This document shows, piece after piece, positions 35,608-45,351 of a stretch of 64,000 nucleotides of DNA; within the stretch, counting starts at the first letter, position 1; each line of letters starts with the position of its first letter. Position numbers and translations under genes: made by a program. The notes under the pieces are model-generated. The model ran no database searches. It saw nothing but the letters and a program-made list of their open reading frames with translations, and was not told the origin of the DNA. Origin of the DNA: Nostoc sp. CHAB 5834 (GTDB taxonomy: Bacteria > Cyanobacteriota > Cyanobacteriia > Cyanobacteriales > Nostocaceae); contig JAIVFU010000007.1 in NCBI GenBank assembly GCA_020829485.1, forward strand, positions 62,001 through 126,000, read 5' to 3'.

Positions 35608-38136
35608 TTACGCTTCGGCGGGTTGATATTCTTGTTGTCTTTCCACAAAAGTCTGGACACGCGTGCGGTAATTTCTCACAGTCTCATCTACCCATTCGCG
35701 ATCGTTGCTATTTGCATACAAATGCACCAGTGGTTCGCTGGCATCAGGTAAAACTAACAGCCAACTGTCATCGTAGGGCTGACAAATTTTCACTCCATCG
35801 ATAAGTTCTAGATTTTGGGCTGGATGAGTTTCCACCAAGTAACGCATCAAAGCACCCTTAGCTGTCCACGGACAACGGACTGTATAAGTTTTGTGAATTA
35901 CACGGGGCAATTCCGATCGCGCAGCAGCAAGCGATCGCTCCTGTATAGTCAACATTTCAATTATCTTGGCAATGCAGAACATCGAATCAAATCCCGGATG
36001 CAGTTGCGGGAAAATAAAACCTGTATCTCCACTACCTCCCAATACCACATTTGGGTTTTTTTGACAAGCCTCCATTAAAGCTGTAGGGTTAGCTTTGGTG
36101 CGAATCACTCTACCATCGTGACGACGGGCGACTTGTTCAATAGCACTGGAAGCATGGACTGGCACTACTACCGTTCCTCTGGGGTTAGCCGTCAGAATCA
36201 TGTCTACCATCAGTGCTGTTAACATTTCTCCACGAATTGGGAAGCCTGATTCATCAACTAAAATCAGCTGTTCTCCATTAGCCGAGACTTGCACACCAAA
36301 GTTAGCTTTCAACGCCTCCACTACATGACCTAATTGAGTCAGCAATCCTTCCCTGTCAGTGATTGACATCGCGCTTTTATTGACACTGGCATTTAGTACT
36401 ACCGCATCAGCGCCAAATTTATCTAGCATTTGGGGTAAAACTGCCCCCGATACTGCATAAACATAGTCAATCACCACTTTTGCGCGGCTGTTGCGGAGTG
36501 TATGAACATGCAAAAGTTTCTCAAAAGCAGTGCAGTAGCGATCCATAACTTGGCTAGGATAAGATACATCACCAATTTCATGAATTAGCGCCCGCCGCAT
36601 ATCCTCCTTAAAGTAAGCTCCTTCAATTTTCTTTTCCAGGGCTTTGGTGATATTAATGCCCTTGGCATCCATAAATTCAATCAAAATGTAGTCAGGGCGA
36701 TCGGGGTGTACCCGCACATGAATACCCCCAGTTACCGACATTGTGGGTATAACCGTGCGGGCAATGGGGATAGCTGTAGCATCGAGGTTTTGAATATCAA
36801 TACCTACTGACATCAAACCAGCAATAAGCGATCGCGTCACCATCCGAGAGATATTACGCTGGTCACGGGAAACCGTTACCTTAGAACCAGGTTTTAAGGT
36901 AGAACCGTAAGCAGATCCCAATTTCACGGCGAATTCTGGGGTGATGTCGATATTAGCTAATCCTTGGACACCACGTTGCCCAAATAAATTCCGTTGGGCG
37001 GTGTTCCCCCAAATTAAGTTAATGTTTAAAACTGCCCCTGACTCAATCTTTTTACTGGGCCAAACGCGCACGCCAGGGCTAATTTGGGCTTCTTCTCCCA
37101 CGGTGGAAAGCGAACCCACAACCGCAGCTTCTAATACTTGAGCGCGGCGGTCTACACGAGTGCCACGGGAAATCACGCAGGCAGAAAGTGCTACTTCCTC
37201 GCCAATGAATGCACCATTCCACACTATCGGACGTTTGAGATTCGCATCAGCGCCAATAGTGACATTATCTCCAATTACGGTTCCCGCCTCAATTTGGACT
37301 CTTGCACCGATGCGGCAATTATCACCAATTACTACTGGGGTTTGAATCACAGCCGTCTGGTCAATGTAAGTGTTTTGACCTACCCATAATTCATGGGAAA
37401 CTTGTTTGTAGGCACAATCTAGTTGCACTTTCCGATCTAAGGCATCATACTGAGCCTCACGATAGGCATCTAAGTGACCGACATCACACCAGTAACCTTG
37501 AGCAATGTAACCATACAGGGCTACATCTTTTGCTAGTAGCAGAGGGAATAAGTCTTTGGAAAAGTCACATTCAACGTTTGCTGGCAGATATTCTAAAACT
37601 TCTGGTTCGAGAATGTAAGTGCCAGTGTTGACGGTATCGGAAAAAATTTCACTACTAGAGGGTTTTTCTAAAAATCGCCGAATTCGTCCTTCCTTATCGG
37701 TAATCACCACCCCAAACTCAATTGGGTTGGGAACCCTGGTTAAAATTAAAGTAGCTTTCGACTTATTTTGTTTGTGAAATGCGATCGCACCCGTGAGGTC
37801 AAAATCTGTTATGCTATCACCGCTAATGACTAAAAAGGTTTCATCAAGAAGTTCAGCAATGTTTTTCACACAGCCTGCTGTACCCAGAGGCTGATCTTCT
37901 TCGACGGCATAAGTCATCTGGACGCCAAAATCACTGCCATCTTGAAAATAGTCTCGCAAGACATCAGGTAAATAATGTAATGTCGCAATAACTTCTGTAA
38001 TTTGATGTCGTTTCAGGAGATTGATAATATGTTCGGCTATTGGTCGATTAAGGATCGGCACCATCGGTTTAGGCAGATCGCAAGTTAATGGGCGAAGCCG
38101 CGTTCCTGAACCCCCCGCCATCAGTACTGCACGCAT
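35608..38136 (-). CDS. Nucleotidyltransferase / LbH / phosphomutase-like fusion
   Basis: 842 residues. Residues 1-235 are a sugar-nucleotidyltransferase with [11 protein letters not shown] and LPKPMVPI, so sugar-1-phosphate nucleotidylation (annotated in relatives as mannose-1-phosphate guanylyltransferase) is likely. Residues about 250-370 form a left-handed beta-helix of hexapeptide repeats. Residues about 380-830 have the phosphoglucomutase/phosphomannomutase fold, but the catalytic Ser loop (normally TASHNP) reads [13 protein letters not shown], and the metal loop (normally DGDGDR) reads [13 protein letters not shown]. The mutase domain is therefore probably inactive or altered, perhaps regulatory. 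The role would be in polysaccharide or glycan precursor supply. Confidence 0.88.
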   Translation of the reverse strand: MRAVLMAGGSGTRLRPLTCDLPKPMVPILNRPIAEHIINLLKRHQITEVIATLHYLPDVLRDYFQDGSDFGVQMTYAVEEDQPLGTAGCVKNIAELLDETFLVISGDSITDFDLTGAIAFHKQNKSKATLILTRVPNPIEFGVVITDKEGRIRRFLEKPSSSEIFSDTVNTGTYILEPEVLEYLPANVECDFSKDLFPLLLAKDVALYGYIAQGYWCDVGHLDAYREAQYDALDRKVQLDCAYKQVSHELWVGQNTYIDQTAVIQTPVVIGDNCRIGARVQIEAGTVIGDNVTIGADANLKRPIVWNGAFIGEEVALSACVISRGTRVDRRAQVLEAAVVGSLSTVGEEAQISPGVRVWPSKKIESGAVLNINLIWGNTAQRNLFGQRGVQGLANIDITPEFAVKLGSAYGSTLKPGSKVTVSRDQRNISRMVTRSLIAGLMSVGIDIQNLDATAIPIARTVIPTMSVTGGIHVRVHPDRPDYILIEFMDAKGINITKALEKKIEGAYFKEDMRRALIHEIGDVSYPSQVMDRYCTAFEKLLHVHTLRNSRAKVVIDYVYAVSGAVLPQMLDKFGADAVVLNASVNKSAMSITDREGLLTQLGHVVEALKANFGVQVSANGEQLILVDESGFPIRGEMLTALMVDMILTANPRGTVVVPVHASSAIEQVARRHDGRVIRTKANPTALMEACQKNPNVVLGGSGDTGFIFPQLHPGFDSMFCIAKIIEMLTIQERSLAAARSELPRVIHKTYTVRCPWTAKGALMRYLVETHPAQNLELIDGVKICQPYDDSWLLVLPDASEPLVHLYANSNDREWVDETVRNYRTRVQTFVERQQEYQPAEA

Positions 38137-38317
38137 AAATCCTCCTTAACTAGTTACAGCCTTCGCTGCTTGAAAACGTATCAGATATATTTTTTTCTTC
38201 TTTCTCTAGTCTCCTATGGATATCGATATTTGAGGAACTTCCACAAGATGCATTACCGCAAGGCGGAAGTCACGCATTGAAAAATCAAAACTTTTAAGTT
38301 TTGTAGATCAAGGCTTT

Positions 38318-38466
38318 GGTGTCAACTTAAGCTAAAATGCATGTCCCACAGGCGTTTTACCCCCCTTAATCCCCCCGATGCATTGGGGGGAAAAAGAAAT
38401 CCAGTTCCCTCCCCTTTCTAAGGGGAGGGTTAGGGTGGGGTGACGCGGTGAGTGATGGAAAGCTAG
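38318..38466. repeat. One-ended copy of the GTGTCAACTTAA element
   Basis: From GTCAACTTAAGCTAAAATGC through the CCCCCGATGCATTGGGGGG hairpin and GGGTGGGGTGACGCGGTGAG to GAAAGCTAGAGAACT it matches the intact element at 56158-56368 nearly base for base. The right terminal repeat is missing. Confidence 0.8.
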
Positions 38467-38495
38467 AGAACTTACGAAAGATGTGGTTTTTAAGC

Positions 38496-38579
38496 CAATA
38501 CGGTTCAGTTGAAGAAAATTGTAGTTTGGGTTTCGTTCCTCAACCCAACCTACACCTTTCTACTAACCCAAGCGTATTG
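38496..38579. mobile_element. 84-bp CAATACGG-family element
   Basis: Starts CAATACGGTTCAGTTGAAG and ends CTAACCCAAGCGTATTG, inverted. The interior hairpin is TGGGTTTCGTTCCTCAACCC (also at 26861). No target duplication is visible, so it is older than the copies at 32945 and 47084. Confidence 0.7.
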
Positions 38580-38762
38580 CATTGACGGTTCACGAGTTTT
38601 CAGTCAACAGTCAACAATCAACAATCAACGACTTTAAGTAGAATAATTTATTTTTTGGAGTTCCCTAAATAAGTTAGCTACTGATTTTTCCATTATTCTG
38701 ACTCCTGAATTGTTACGAATTTAGATTGAGTTTATGAATTACTTTGACTAAGTTTTAAAAGA

Positions 38763-41700
38763 TTAATTCGGCTTACCTGTAATTGTGAATGCTGCCCAGT
38801 AGTAAGGATGATTATAAAGATTTTTATCTGATGCCATTTTACTATTTCTATATAGTTGTGTGGCTAAATAAGTTTGAATTCGCAATTCTTCAGGATGCAA
38901 ATTATTTAAGACATCTTCATACCATTTTGTCAGTTCTCCAGCAGTTAGTTCTTTCAGCCATCGCGTTGCTTCAGCTAAGGCAGTAACTGCTGATTTATTA
39001 GGCTGTAATCGTCGGTAAAACTCTATCATCACCAAGGCACTAGCTGAAGATTCTACACTCCAGAGAGTACTTACTACATGAGGAACGCCTTGACTCACAA
39101 AACTAGTCACTAAACTTACATATTCGCTGCTGATAGTGTGGTTGCTAGTAGTTAAATTTTCACAAGCAGAGAGGGTAATAAGGTTGTAACTTGCTAGATT
39201 TTGTTGGCAGATTTCAGCTAGAGTAATTTTGTCTTCACCGGCTAATGCTAATTCTGATTTTTTAGGTTCAATTAAATTATTAGTGACATGACCAGTGAAA
39301 TGTAAGATATTGTAACTATCAAATAAGGCGTTTTCAACAATATTTTTTCTAGCTTCTAAACCCTGAATTCTTTGGATATTATTGAACATCTGGCTAACAA
39401 CTTCCGACTCAAGTTTGGCAAATTTGAGTGTGGGATAACCTGTATTTTCTGGATGTTCAATACTGAGCAGTAATTGATTTTGCCATTGCCAGATATCCTC
39501 AGTTATTATTGATAAACCTATTTGGGCACTAGGTAGATAGGTAACGCTAAAATTTGACTCCACATTCGGCAATTCTTCCGGCGATGGGGAAGGAAGATGG
39601 AAAAGGGTGTGAATGGGCAATCTGTACAAGTCACGGTGAGGAATTAAAACCAGTTGGGTGATGCCTTCAAGTTCCTGTGCAATTGTAGAAATATTCAGGA
39701 TTTCATAGAGTTGCAATAGCTTCTGTTCCATATCAACTCGCCAAGAATGCTGGCTTTTACTTTCTTTATCTTGGGCGGTGCTGCGATATTCTTGGTATTG
39801 TTGATGCCAATCTTCTAGCCATTTTTCAAATTCAATTAGGCGTTGTACTGCTTCGGGTAGAGGTAATTCATTTAGACGGATAGCGTCTTCTCCTAAAGGT
39901 ATTGCCCCAGCATCTTGCATGGGTGTAAATAAGAGGATTGGTGATGGCGCTTGGTCTTTGAGAATAAATGTGTGTAAGGCGACTGGACTAATATGCCAGT
40001 AAATAATTGCTGTTGTGGGATTGAATAGTTGTTGAATTGCGCCATAATAAGGCGAGTAAATATTATCATTCCAGCCATAAAGCAGCCAGTTTAAACAAGC
40101 ATTTTTGCCTTGTTCGGCAATTTCCCAGGCTTCAACTAAATCACCGGACTCTACGGCTAAATCAACTGCTAATTGATCAAAGCCTGCAAATTTCAGGGCT
40201 AACTGTTTTTTACTTTCGTCGGAGCGAGTTTCTTCACTCAGTAATTGTTGCAATAAATCTGTACCGCGTTGCAGCAATTCTTGAACTTGTGTTGTTTGTC
40301 CCAAACCCATCAGCACTTTGCTTAGAGATTGCAAAACCTCTAGGTGCATCTGGGGAAAATATTCTAGTGTAAGAGTTAGCAGCGCTTGATGGTACTCAGA
40401 TGCGGCTTTGCGCCAATAATCGCGGGGATTAGTATTTTTTTTGCCTTGATCGTAGTAAGTATTAGCGATCGCAAAATGCAATCTACCCCAACCTTCTGGG
40501 TGGGTATCTGTCCGCAGATGTTTTAACCCTTCCTCGTAGCTGGCTAATTTCCCCTCGTAGCCACCTTGTTGTAAGGCGGGATTTGTCGCTGTTATACTAC
40601 TCGAAATCTGCAATGCCTCAGCATTGACTAAATGACCGATCGCAGTTCCTCGACCAATCCAAGCTTCCCAATAATCTTGTTTAATTTGCAAAGCGTTGTC
40701 ATAACAGGCGATCGCTTCGGCAAATTGTTCTAAATAAAACAATGCTACTGCCTGATTATACCAAGCTAAGTGAAAGTCGGGTTTAATGGCGATCGTTTGT
40801 TGATAGGAGGCGATCGCTTCTTGTCTACGCCCTAAGTTGTCTAACGCTATACCCCGGTTGTACCAAGCTAAATAGAAGTCTGATTGAACTGACAGTGCTT
40901 TATCCCAGGAGGCGATCGCTTCTGACCATTTTCCCAAATTAAACAGCACTACACCCCGGTCTATCCAAACTTCGTGATACTCTGGGTTAATTTCTAGTGC
41001 TTTGTCATAGGATATAATCGCTTCTGTAAATTGTTCGCTTACAGCTAGGGCTATACCACGGTAATACCAGTTTTCTTGGTCTTCTGGTTCCAAATGTAGG
41101 GCTTGGTCATAACTAGAAATAGCTTCGGGTAGCCAACCTAATTTAAGCAGTGCCAAACCCTTGCTAGACCAAGCTTCTTGGTAATCTGGCTTGATTTCTA
41201 TGGCTTTGTCAAAAGAAGCGATCGCTTCTTGAAAATATCCTAATTCTCCAAGAGTTCCACCGCGATTGTACCAAGCTTTGTAGAAGTCGGGTTTTAGTTG
41301 TGTGGCGGTTTCGTAAGATGCGATCGCTTCATCAAAACGTTCTAAATGGAACAGCGTCAAGCCTCGGTTAAACCAATATTCTGATAATTGTGGTTGAAGT
41401 TCAATGGCTTGGTCATAAGATGCGATCGCGCCTAACAAATCACCTGTTTTCGCTTGGCTTAGACCTTGATAAAACCACCCTTGACCCTGGGTAACAGGAT
41501 TATCGCCATGTCGCTCAATTATACTAGGGGAATTGCTGCTTTGAACTGCCAAATTAGAAGCAAGTTGCTGGACTAAATTGGTACTTTGATCCAATTTCAC
41601 CCACAACTCATCTAATGTATTAGCCACATTTGGCTCTAAATTGGTCAAAGTGTTATCCCAGGTTTCCCCTGAGGGAGAAGCTGTTAATTCAGTTCTTTGT

Positions 41701-42626
41701 CTAGTAAAAAGGAGATTTGCTCCTGTTGTAATTTGAACAACTTCATTATGATCATCAAACCTCAGTTGGGTTAATGAGGTGATTGAATCTTCTGCTGCGG
41801 GGAGAGGGAAATTTTCGGGTATTGTGGTTTGGGCATTTTCCCTTTCATACTTCAATACCAGTTCCTCTAAATTCTGGGTGAATGTTTCCTCAAAAGAGGA
41901 ATTTTCAAGCGTTGACGTTATTGGTTCAACATCTGGCTCATTATATTCCCATAATTGCTCACCTAAGCTGCGGATTAACTCTTGCCCAGGCGAAGTTGGG
42001 ATAATTTCTTCATTGGTTGTGATTTCTACCACATCTGGCTCATCATACTCCCATAACTGCTCGCCTAAATTGCGGATCAGTTCTTGTCCTGGAGTAGTTT
42101 CTATTACATCTGGTTCATCATACTCCCATAACTGTTCGCCTAAATTGCGGGTCAGTTCAAGCCCTGGAGTGATGTCTAAATCCTCTTCTGGATAATTCAC
42201 CTCATCCTCTATCTGTGTAGGTGAGTTTTGCATCAGCCGGATGCCAATGTCATAAGCAACATCTCCAATTCTGCCAACACCAAGTTCCCCCAATTGCACC
42301 ATCTTTGTTGCTAAAAGCGGATTTGGTGCTGGTGAAGCTAGCAAGCTTTCGCCAAACATCACCAACCAGTCTATCCAGCGTTCAGCCGGAATGCGATTTT
42401 CTACCCGTTGCAGATACCTCAATGCCCACTGTCGTCCTCGTGCTTGATGCACGCCTTCTAACAATTGGATAAACAATTGTTCCAGATCCGCATTGGTTAG
42501 TTCTGGTAGCATCTCCACCAGATTGTGTCCTCTCGCACCCTTGAGAGAACTAGCCTGCTTACTTTCAATAAGGCGCTTTAAAAACCTTCTAAGCGACTGC
42601 GATATCCGCCTGAGCATCTGCCACAC
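38763..42626 (-). CDS. TPR-CHAT protein (caspase-like peptidase domain)
   Basis: 1287 residues. Order: a basic amphipathic start (LRRISQSLRRFLKRLIES), an N-terminal domain (about 40-130) that is duplicated in the upstream gene, three repeats of RNLGEQLWEYDEPDV type (about 155-235), a tetratricopeptide array (about 390-690) and a C-terminal CHAT domain (about 980-1285). The CHAT catalytic dyad is intact: His in ILHFTGHV (about 1110) and Cys in ITLSACEN (about 1152). CHAT proteases are caspase-clan enzymes; some are activated by partner proteins, as in the TPR-CHAT/Csx29 protease of type III-E CRISPR and the CHAT proteases acting on bacterial gasdermins. No CRISPR genes or gasdermin are adjacent, so target and trigger are unknown. 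The small gene upstream is the likely partner. Confidence 0.93.
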   Translation of the reverse strand: MWQMLRRISQSLRRFLKRLIESKQASSLKGARGHNLVEMLPELTNADLEQLFIQLLEGVHQARGRQWALRYLQRVENRIPAERWIDWLVMFGESLLASPAPNPLLATKMVQLGELGVGRIGDVAYDIGIRLMQNSPTQIEDEVNYPEEDLDITPGLELTRNLGEQLWEYDEPDVIETTPGQELIRNLGEQLWEYDEPDVVEITTNEEIIPTSPGQELIRSLGEQLWEYNEPDVEPITSTLENSSFEETFTQNLEELVLKYERENAQTTIPENFPLPAAEDSITSLTQLRFDDHNEVVQITTGANLLFTRQRTELTASPSGETWDNTLTNLEPNVANTLDELWVKLDQSTNLVQQLASNLAVQSSNSPSIIERHGDNPVTQGQGWFYQGLSQAKTGDLLGAIASYDQAIELQPQLSEYWFNRGLTLFHLERFDEAIASYETATQLKPDFYKAWYNRGGTLGELGYFQEAIASFDKAIEIKPDYQEAWSSKGLALLKLGWLPEAISSYDQALHLEPEDQENWYYRGIALAVSEQFTEAIISYDKALEINPEYHEVWIDRGVVLFNLGKWSEAIASWDKALSVQSDFYLAWYNRGIALDNLGRRQEAIASYQQTIAIKPDFHLAWYNQAVALFYLEQFAEAIACYDNALQIKQDYWEAWIGRGTAIGHLVNAEALQISSSITATNPALQQGGYEGKLASYEEGLKHLRTDTHPEGWGRLHFAIANTYYDQGKKNTNPRDYWRKAASEYHQALLTLTLEYFPQMHLEVLQSLSKVLMGLGQTTQVQELLQRGTDLLQQLLSEETRSDESKKQLALKFAGFDQLAVDLAVESGDLVEAWEIAEQGKNACLNWLLYGWNDNIYSPYYGAIQQLFNPTTAIIYWHISPVALHTFILKDQAPSPILLFTPMQDAGAIPLGEDAIRLNELPLPEAVQRLIEFEKWLEDWHQQYQEYRSTAQDKESKSQHSWRVDMEQKLLQLYEILNISTIAQELEGITQLVLIPHRDLYRLPIHTLFHLPSPSPEELPNVESNFSVTYLPSAQIGLSIITEDIWQWQNQLLLSIEHPENTGYPTLKFAKLESEVVSQMFNNIQRIQGLEARKNIVENALFDSYNILHFTGHVTNNLIEPKKSELALAGEDKITLAEICQQNLASYNLITLSACENLTTSNHTISSEYVSLVTSFVSQGVPHVVSTLWSVESSASALVMIEFYRRLQPNKSAVTALAEATRWLKELTAGELTKWYEDVLNNLHPEELRIQTYLATQLYRNSKMASDKNLYNHPYYWAAFTITGKPN

Positions 42627-42805
42627 TATTGGATTTTGTTTTTCTAGATTGTAGCCATCGTTGTCTTAAAAAAATCATCAATTACGTAAAAATCCATTAG
42701 ATCGGGACAGGGCTTCCGTCGCAGGTTAACAAAAAATATACAAAACTTCAAGAGTAGAGTATTACAACGTTACAATTCCCCGATTCGACTCTTGATGCTA
42801 AGTGG

Positions 42806-43501
42806 TTAATTTTCTGTTTGCTCTGTGGTCGATTGACCGGCAGGATATAATTGATTGATCAATGCCTGGACAAGCAATTCTGGATCATCTGTCTCAACGG
42901 CAAGCTGTTGAGCAATCTGCTGGCGTAAGTTTTCATCCTCCTGCAACATTACAAACAACTCTTCTAGGGTGACAGTTTGGTATTCTCCCTCCGGGGGGTT
43001 TTCTGGCGCATCTACTGACTCTGATATGGGGGCGATTGGCTCAGATGGTATTGTGCTAAAAGCGTCTGGGCCTTCATATTCCCAAATTGGTTCGCCTTGA
43101 TTGCGTGTCAACAACTGCATCCCGATACTATAGGCTAAATCTCCGATTTCTCCGATGTTCAACTCACCCAATTGCACTAATCGTGCAGCTATTTCATTAT
43201 TGGGTGTAGGTGATGCTAGCAATCTGTCGCCAAAGCGCCTTAACCACTCAACCCAGTCTTCAGTTGAAATGCGATGTTCAATATTATGCAGCCACTTTTG
43301 CGCCCACGCTTCCCCTCGTGCTTGATGTACTCCTTGCAAAAGTTCGTTGAAGAGAAATTCCAGATCGGTATCGCTTAAAGGTGGCGCTGGTTCTTTTGGC
43401 ACATTTCCCCTAGATTTAGAGGCAGTCTGTTTTCCACCGAACAAGCTCTGAAAAAGCTTTTTGAGCCATTGAAATAGCCGCTTGAGCATCTGCTGCACCA
43501 T
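42806..43501 (-). CDS. Stand-alone paralogue of the CHAT protein N-terminal module
   Basis: 231 residues, transcribed towards the CHAT gene 180 bp downstream. It is co-linear with the first part of that protein: basic amphipathic start (MLKRLFQWLKKLFQSLFGG), the shared domain (LLQGVHQARGEAWAQKWL against LLEGVHQARGRQWALRYL; VQLGELNIGEIGDLAYSIG against VQLGELGVGRIGDVAYDIG), one copy of the GE.IWEYEGPD motif, and a final LEELFVMLQEDENLRQQIAQ against LDELWVKLDQSTNLVQQLAS. No catalytic domain is present. A regulator, adaptor or decoy that binds like-with-like is the simplest idea, and it may form an operon with the CHAT gene. Confidence 0.8.
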   Translation of the reverse strand: MVQQMLKRLFQWLKKLFQSLFGGKQTASKSRGNVPKEPAPPLSDTDLEFLFNELLQGVHQARGEAWAQKWLHNIEHRISTEDWVEWLRRFGDRLLASPTPNNEIAARLVQLGELNIGEIGDLAYSIGMQLLTRNQGEPIWEYEGPDAFSTIPSEPIAPISESVDAPENPPEGEYQTVTLEELFVMLQEDENLRQQIAQQLAVETDDPELLVQALINQLYPAGQSTTEQTEN

Positions 43502-43781
43502 TGAGTTTTGCTTATCCTAAGATTGTAGCGATCGCACTGGACTATGGCGCTAGTTCAGTCATTAAAATTCTTTGGGGATTGGGGCATTGATAAGAGTAGC
43601 CCTTTCAAGGTGAGTAGATGTACTATTCAGATTTTTACGGTATTTCAGACATCGGCTGCAATTGAACAAAGAATTTCAGTAAACCAATTCACAATTCGCA
43701 ATTACGTTATTCTTGGGGGTTGCCCAAATTCAATAAACAACTGTCCGAATTCAATATAGGAACTTAGCAAACTTGTTTTTA
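43502..43781. other. Spacer upstream of the CHAT pair
   Basis: AT-rich, with CCAAATTCAATAAACAACTG and a near copy CCGAATTCAATATAGG as a short direct repeat (43725-43760). It should include the promoter for the CHAT pair. No gene is seen; a 71-codon forward frame lacks coding character. Confidence 0.4.
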
Positions 43782-43884
43782 TTAAATAGGACTTACGCAA
43801 AATATCTCTCAAACTCTGATTTCTCTGTGCCCTCTGTGCCTCTGTGGTTCGTTATTCCGTAACTCATGCGTAAGTCCTATTAAA
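43782..43884. mobile_element. 93-bp MITE with perfect 13-bp ends
   Basis: TAGGACTTACGCA (43787-43799) and TGCGTAAGTCCTA (43867-43879) are exact inverses. Flanking TTAAA is present on both sides (43782-43786 and 43880-43884), a likely 5-bp target duplication. The interior has TCTGTGCCCTCTGTGCCTCTG, a common interspersed phrase. Confidence 0.8.
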
Positions 43885-44056
43885 CACAAAAGCGAACGCA
43901 AGAATTGAACCAATACAAAGCGGCGAGTCAAAAGACATCGCACAAAAATTTACATCAATTTTTTATCCATAATTCTATGTAAAGTTACTTCTAAAAATAC
44001 TGATAAGTATAAAATACTACTATATACTTAAATGAGAAAGGCGATCGCGGACTCTT

Positions 44057-44244
44057 GGCCGAGGGCAGGGCTATTTCGTTCTAAACATAAACCGCCCAGA
44101 ACTAAAGTTCTTTGGCTTTTAGCTTAAGTCCACTTTAGTGGACTAAAAGGCGTTTTTAGTCGTCTTTAGACGAATGAGTGCTATTAGCCTCAGAATAAAT
44201 TCTGAGGCGGGCTAGATGAGAATGAAATAGCCCTGGGCCGAGGG
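44057..44244. mobile_element. 170-bp cruciform MITE with 9-bp target duplication
   Basis: The element spans 44066-44235, starting CAGGGCTATTTCGTTC and ending GAATGAAATAGCCCTG (one mismatch over 16). It is flanked by exact GGCCGAGGG at 44057-44065 and 44236-44244. The interior holds at least four hairpins: CAGAACTAAAGTTCTT, AGTCCACTTTAGTGGACT, TAGTCGTCTTTAGACGA and CTCAGAATAAATTCTGAG. The target itself lies between two GCGATCGC-type palindromes. A degraded copy is at 3364-3494. Confidence 0.92.
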
Positions 44245-44364
44245 CGATCGCCTTTCATTTAACCCCTACAATTGGAGTCAACTATGATCATGACACAGCT
44301 TGCGATGTCTAACTGACGTTAAATTAAAACTTTTCTTGCATTTTGATTTTTAATTTTAATTCCC

Positions 44365-44916
44365 TTAACTGTTAATAATCTGTTCCACCGCAACAGAAAT
44401 ATCTGGAAACGCCAGAGGTTGAATTGTTCCCGCAGTTAATGTCAGTTTTGTCGCATACTCTCCGTCTAAAATTTCTCGAAACACCACTAGGTGTAGCTTT
44501 TGGAGATTGACAACCCAATACTCTAAAATACCTGCTTCTGCGTAGATTTTGCTTTTTATCTCTAAATCTTTTTCTAAACTGGAGTTAGCATACTCAATCA
44601 ACCAGAAAATATTTTCTGGATAGGAATGATGCTCTTGATACTCGCGTCCTAAACGTTGGACAATGGCAATATCTGGTTCTGGTTCTGAGTCGTTGGGCAA
44701 CGTGATAGGCTTGGCTTGACGAATTTTGGCGCGTTCAGCCAATAACTTTGCTAGATACTCACCAGCTTCATCACTACAATAAGCATGGGATTCTCCTTCC
44801 GGCGACATTTCGACAATTTCTCCCTTAAGTAGCTCTACTTTGCGATCGCTCAAAATGCCAGCATCAATCATGCGGTGATATTCGTCAATCGTCCACTTTG
44901 CAACAATAACAGTCAT
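44365..44916 (-). CDS. Uma2 family (DUF820) protein
   Basis: 183 residues, complete. Recognisable are IDEYHRMIDAGILSDRKVELLKGEIVEMSPEG, the ITLPNDSEPEPDIAIVQ core with its conserved acidic residues, FWLIEYANSSLEKDLEIKSKIYAEAG and IPEYWVVN-like ILEYWVVNLQ. This is the same broad family as 2750-3337 and the broken 25140-25679 gene, but a different subgroup. Function unknown; it is isolated between spacers. Confidence 0.9.
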   Translation of the reverse strand: MTVIVAKWTIDEYHRMIDAGILSDRKVELLKGEIVEMSPEGESHAYCSDEAGEYLAKLLAERAKIRQAKPITLPNDSEPEPDIAIVQRLGREYQEHHSYPENIFWLIEYANSSLEKDLEIKSKIYAEAGILEYWVVNLQKLHLVVFREILDGEYATKLTLTAGTIQPLAFPDISVAVEQIINS

Positions 44917-45070
44917 GACGATTGATTCCTCCCAATAATTCTTGATATTTTACCATCTTAAACGTATTTTAAAGGGAGTCGCAAGCGCGTATGTACTCGT
45001 GTAGCCAAGACCTACAATCTAAAACAAATTTTTTAGTAATTTACCCTTTCAAATATTACTGTAACAACAC

Positions 45071-45101
45071 AAAAACTCCACTTTTTCAAAGTAAGTGGAG
45101 T
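45071..45101 (-). terminator. Rho-independent terminator of the CsbD-like gene
   Basis: Arms ACTCCACTT (45075-45083) and AAGTGGAGT (45093-45101); on the reverse strand the stem is followed by TTTTTGTG. It lies about 70 bp after the CsbD-like stop. Confidence 0.7.
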
Positions 45102-45168
45102 AATTAATGTTAGACTATGATTAATGAATACTAGTCTAATATTTCTATTCCCAGTCCAAAAACGTAAA

Positions 45169-45351
45169 TTAATCTAAAGCTTTCTTAAGTTCGTCTTTAA
45201 TGTTTTCTACAGTGTGAGCAACTTGAGCTTCAGCTTGCTTTGTTTGTCCTTCAGCTTTATCTTGTGGATTACCGGTTATTTCACCCACAACCTCTTGAAT
45301 TTTCCCTTCAATATTCTTTGCAGTAGCTTCTACTCTTTTTTCGGCGCTCAT
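45169..45351 (-). CDS. CsbD family stress protein
   Basis: 60 residues, hydrophilic and probably natively helical: AKNIEGKIQEVVGEITGNPQDKAEGQ is the CsbD signature. In Bacillus, CsbD belongs to the general stress (sigma B) regulon; its molecular role is unknown, and cyanobacteria have several copies. A clean terminator follows. Other stress genes (ChaB-like, Dps) lie in the next 4 kb, but as separate units. Confidence 0.9.
   Translation of the reverse strand: MSAEKRVEATAKNIEGKIQEVVGEITGNPQDKAEGQTKQAEAQVAHTVENIKDELKKALD

Larger units (their letters stand above)
38137..38762. other. Spacer holding two repeat elements
   Basis: Between two reverse-strand genes. It contains a partial copy of the GTGTCAACTTAA element (38318-38466), a CAATACGG-family element (38496-38579) and a degenerate GTCAACAGTCAACAATCAAC run (38600-38632). 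No gene is seen. Confidence 0.6.
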
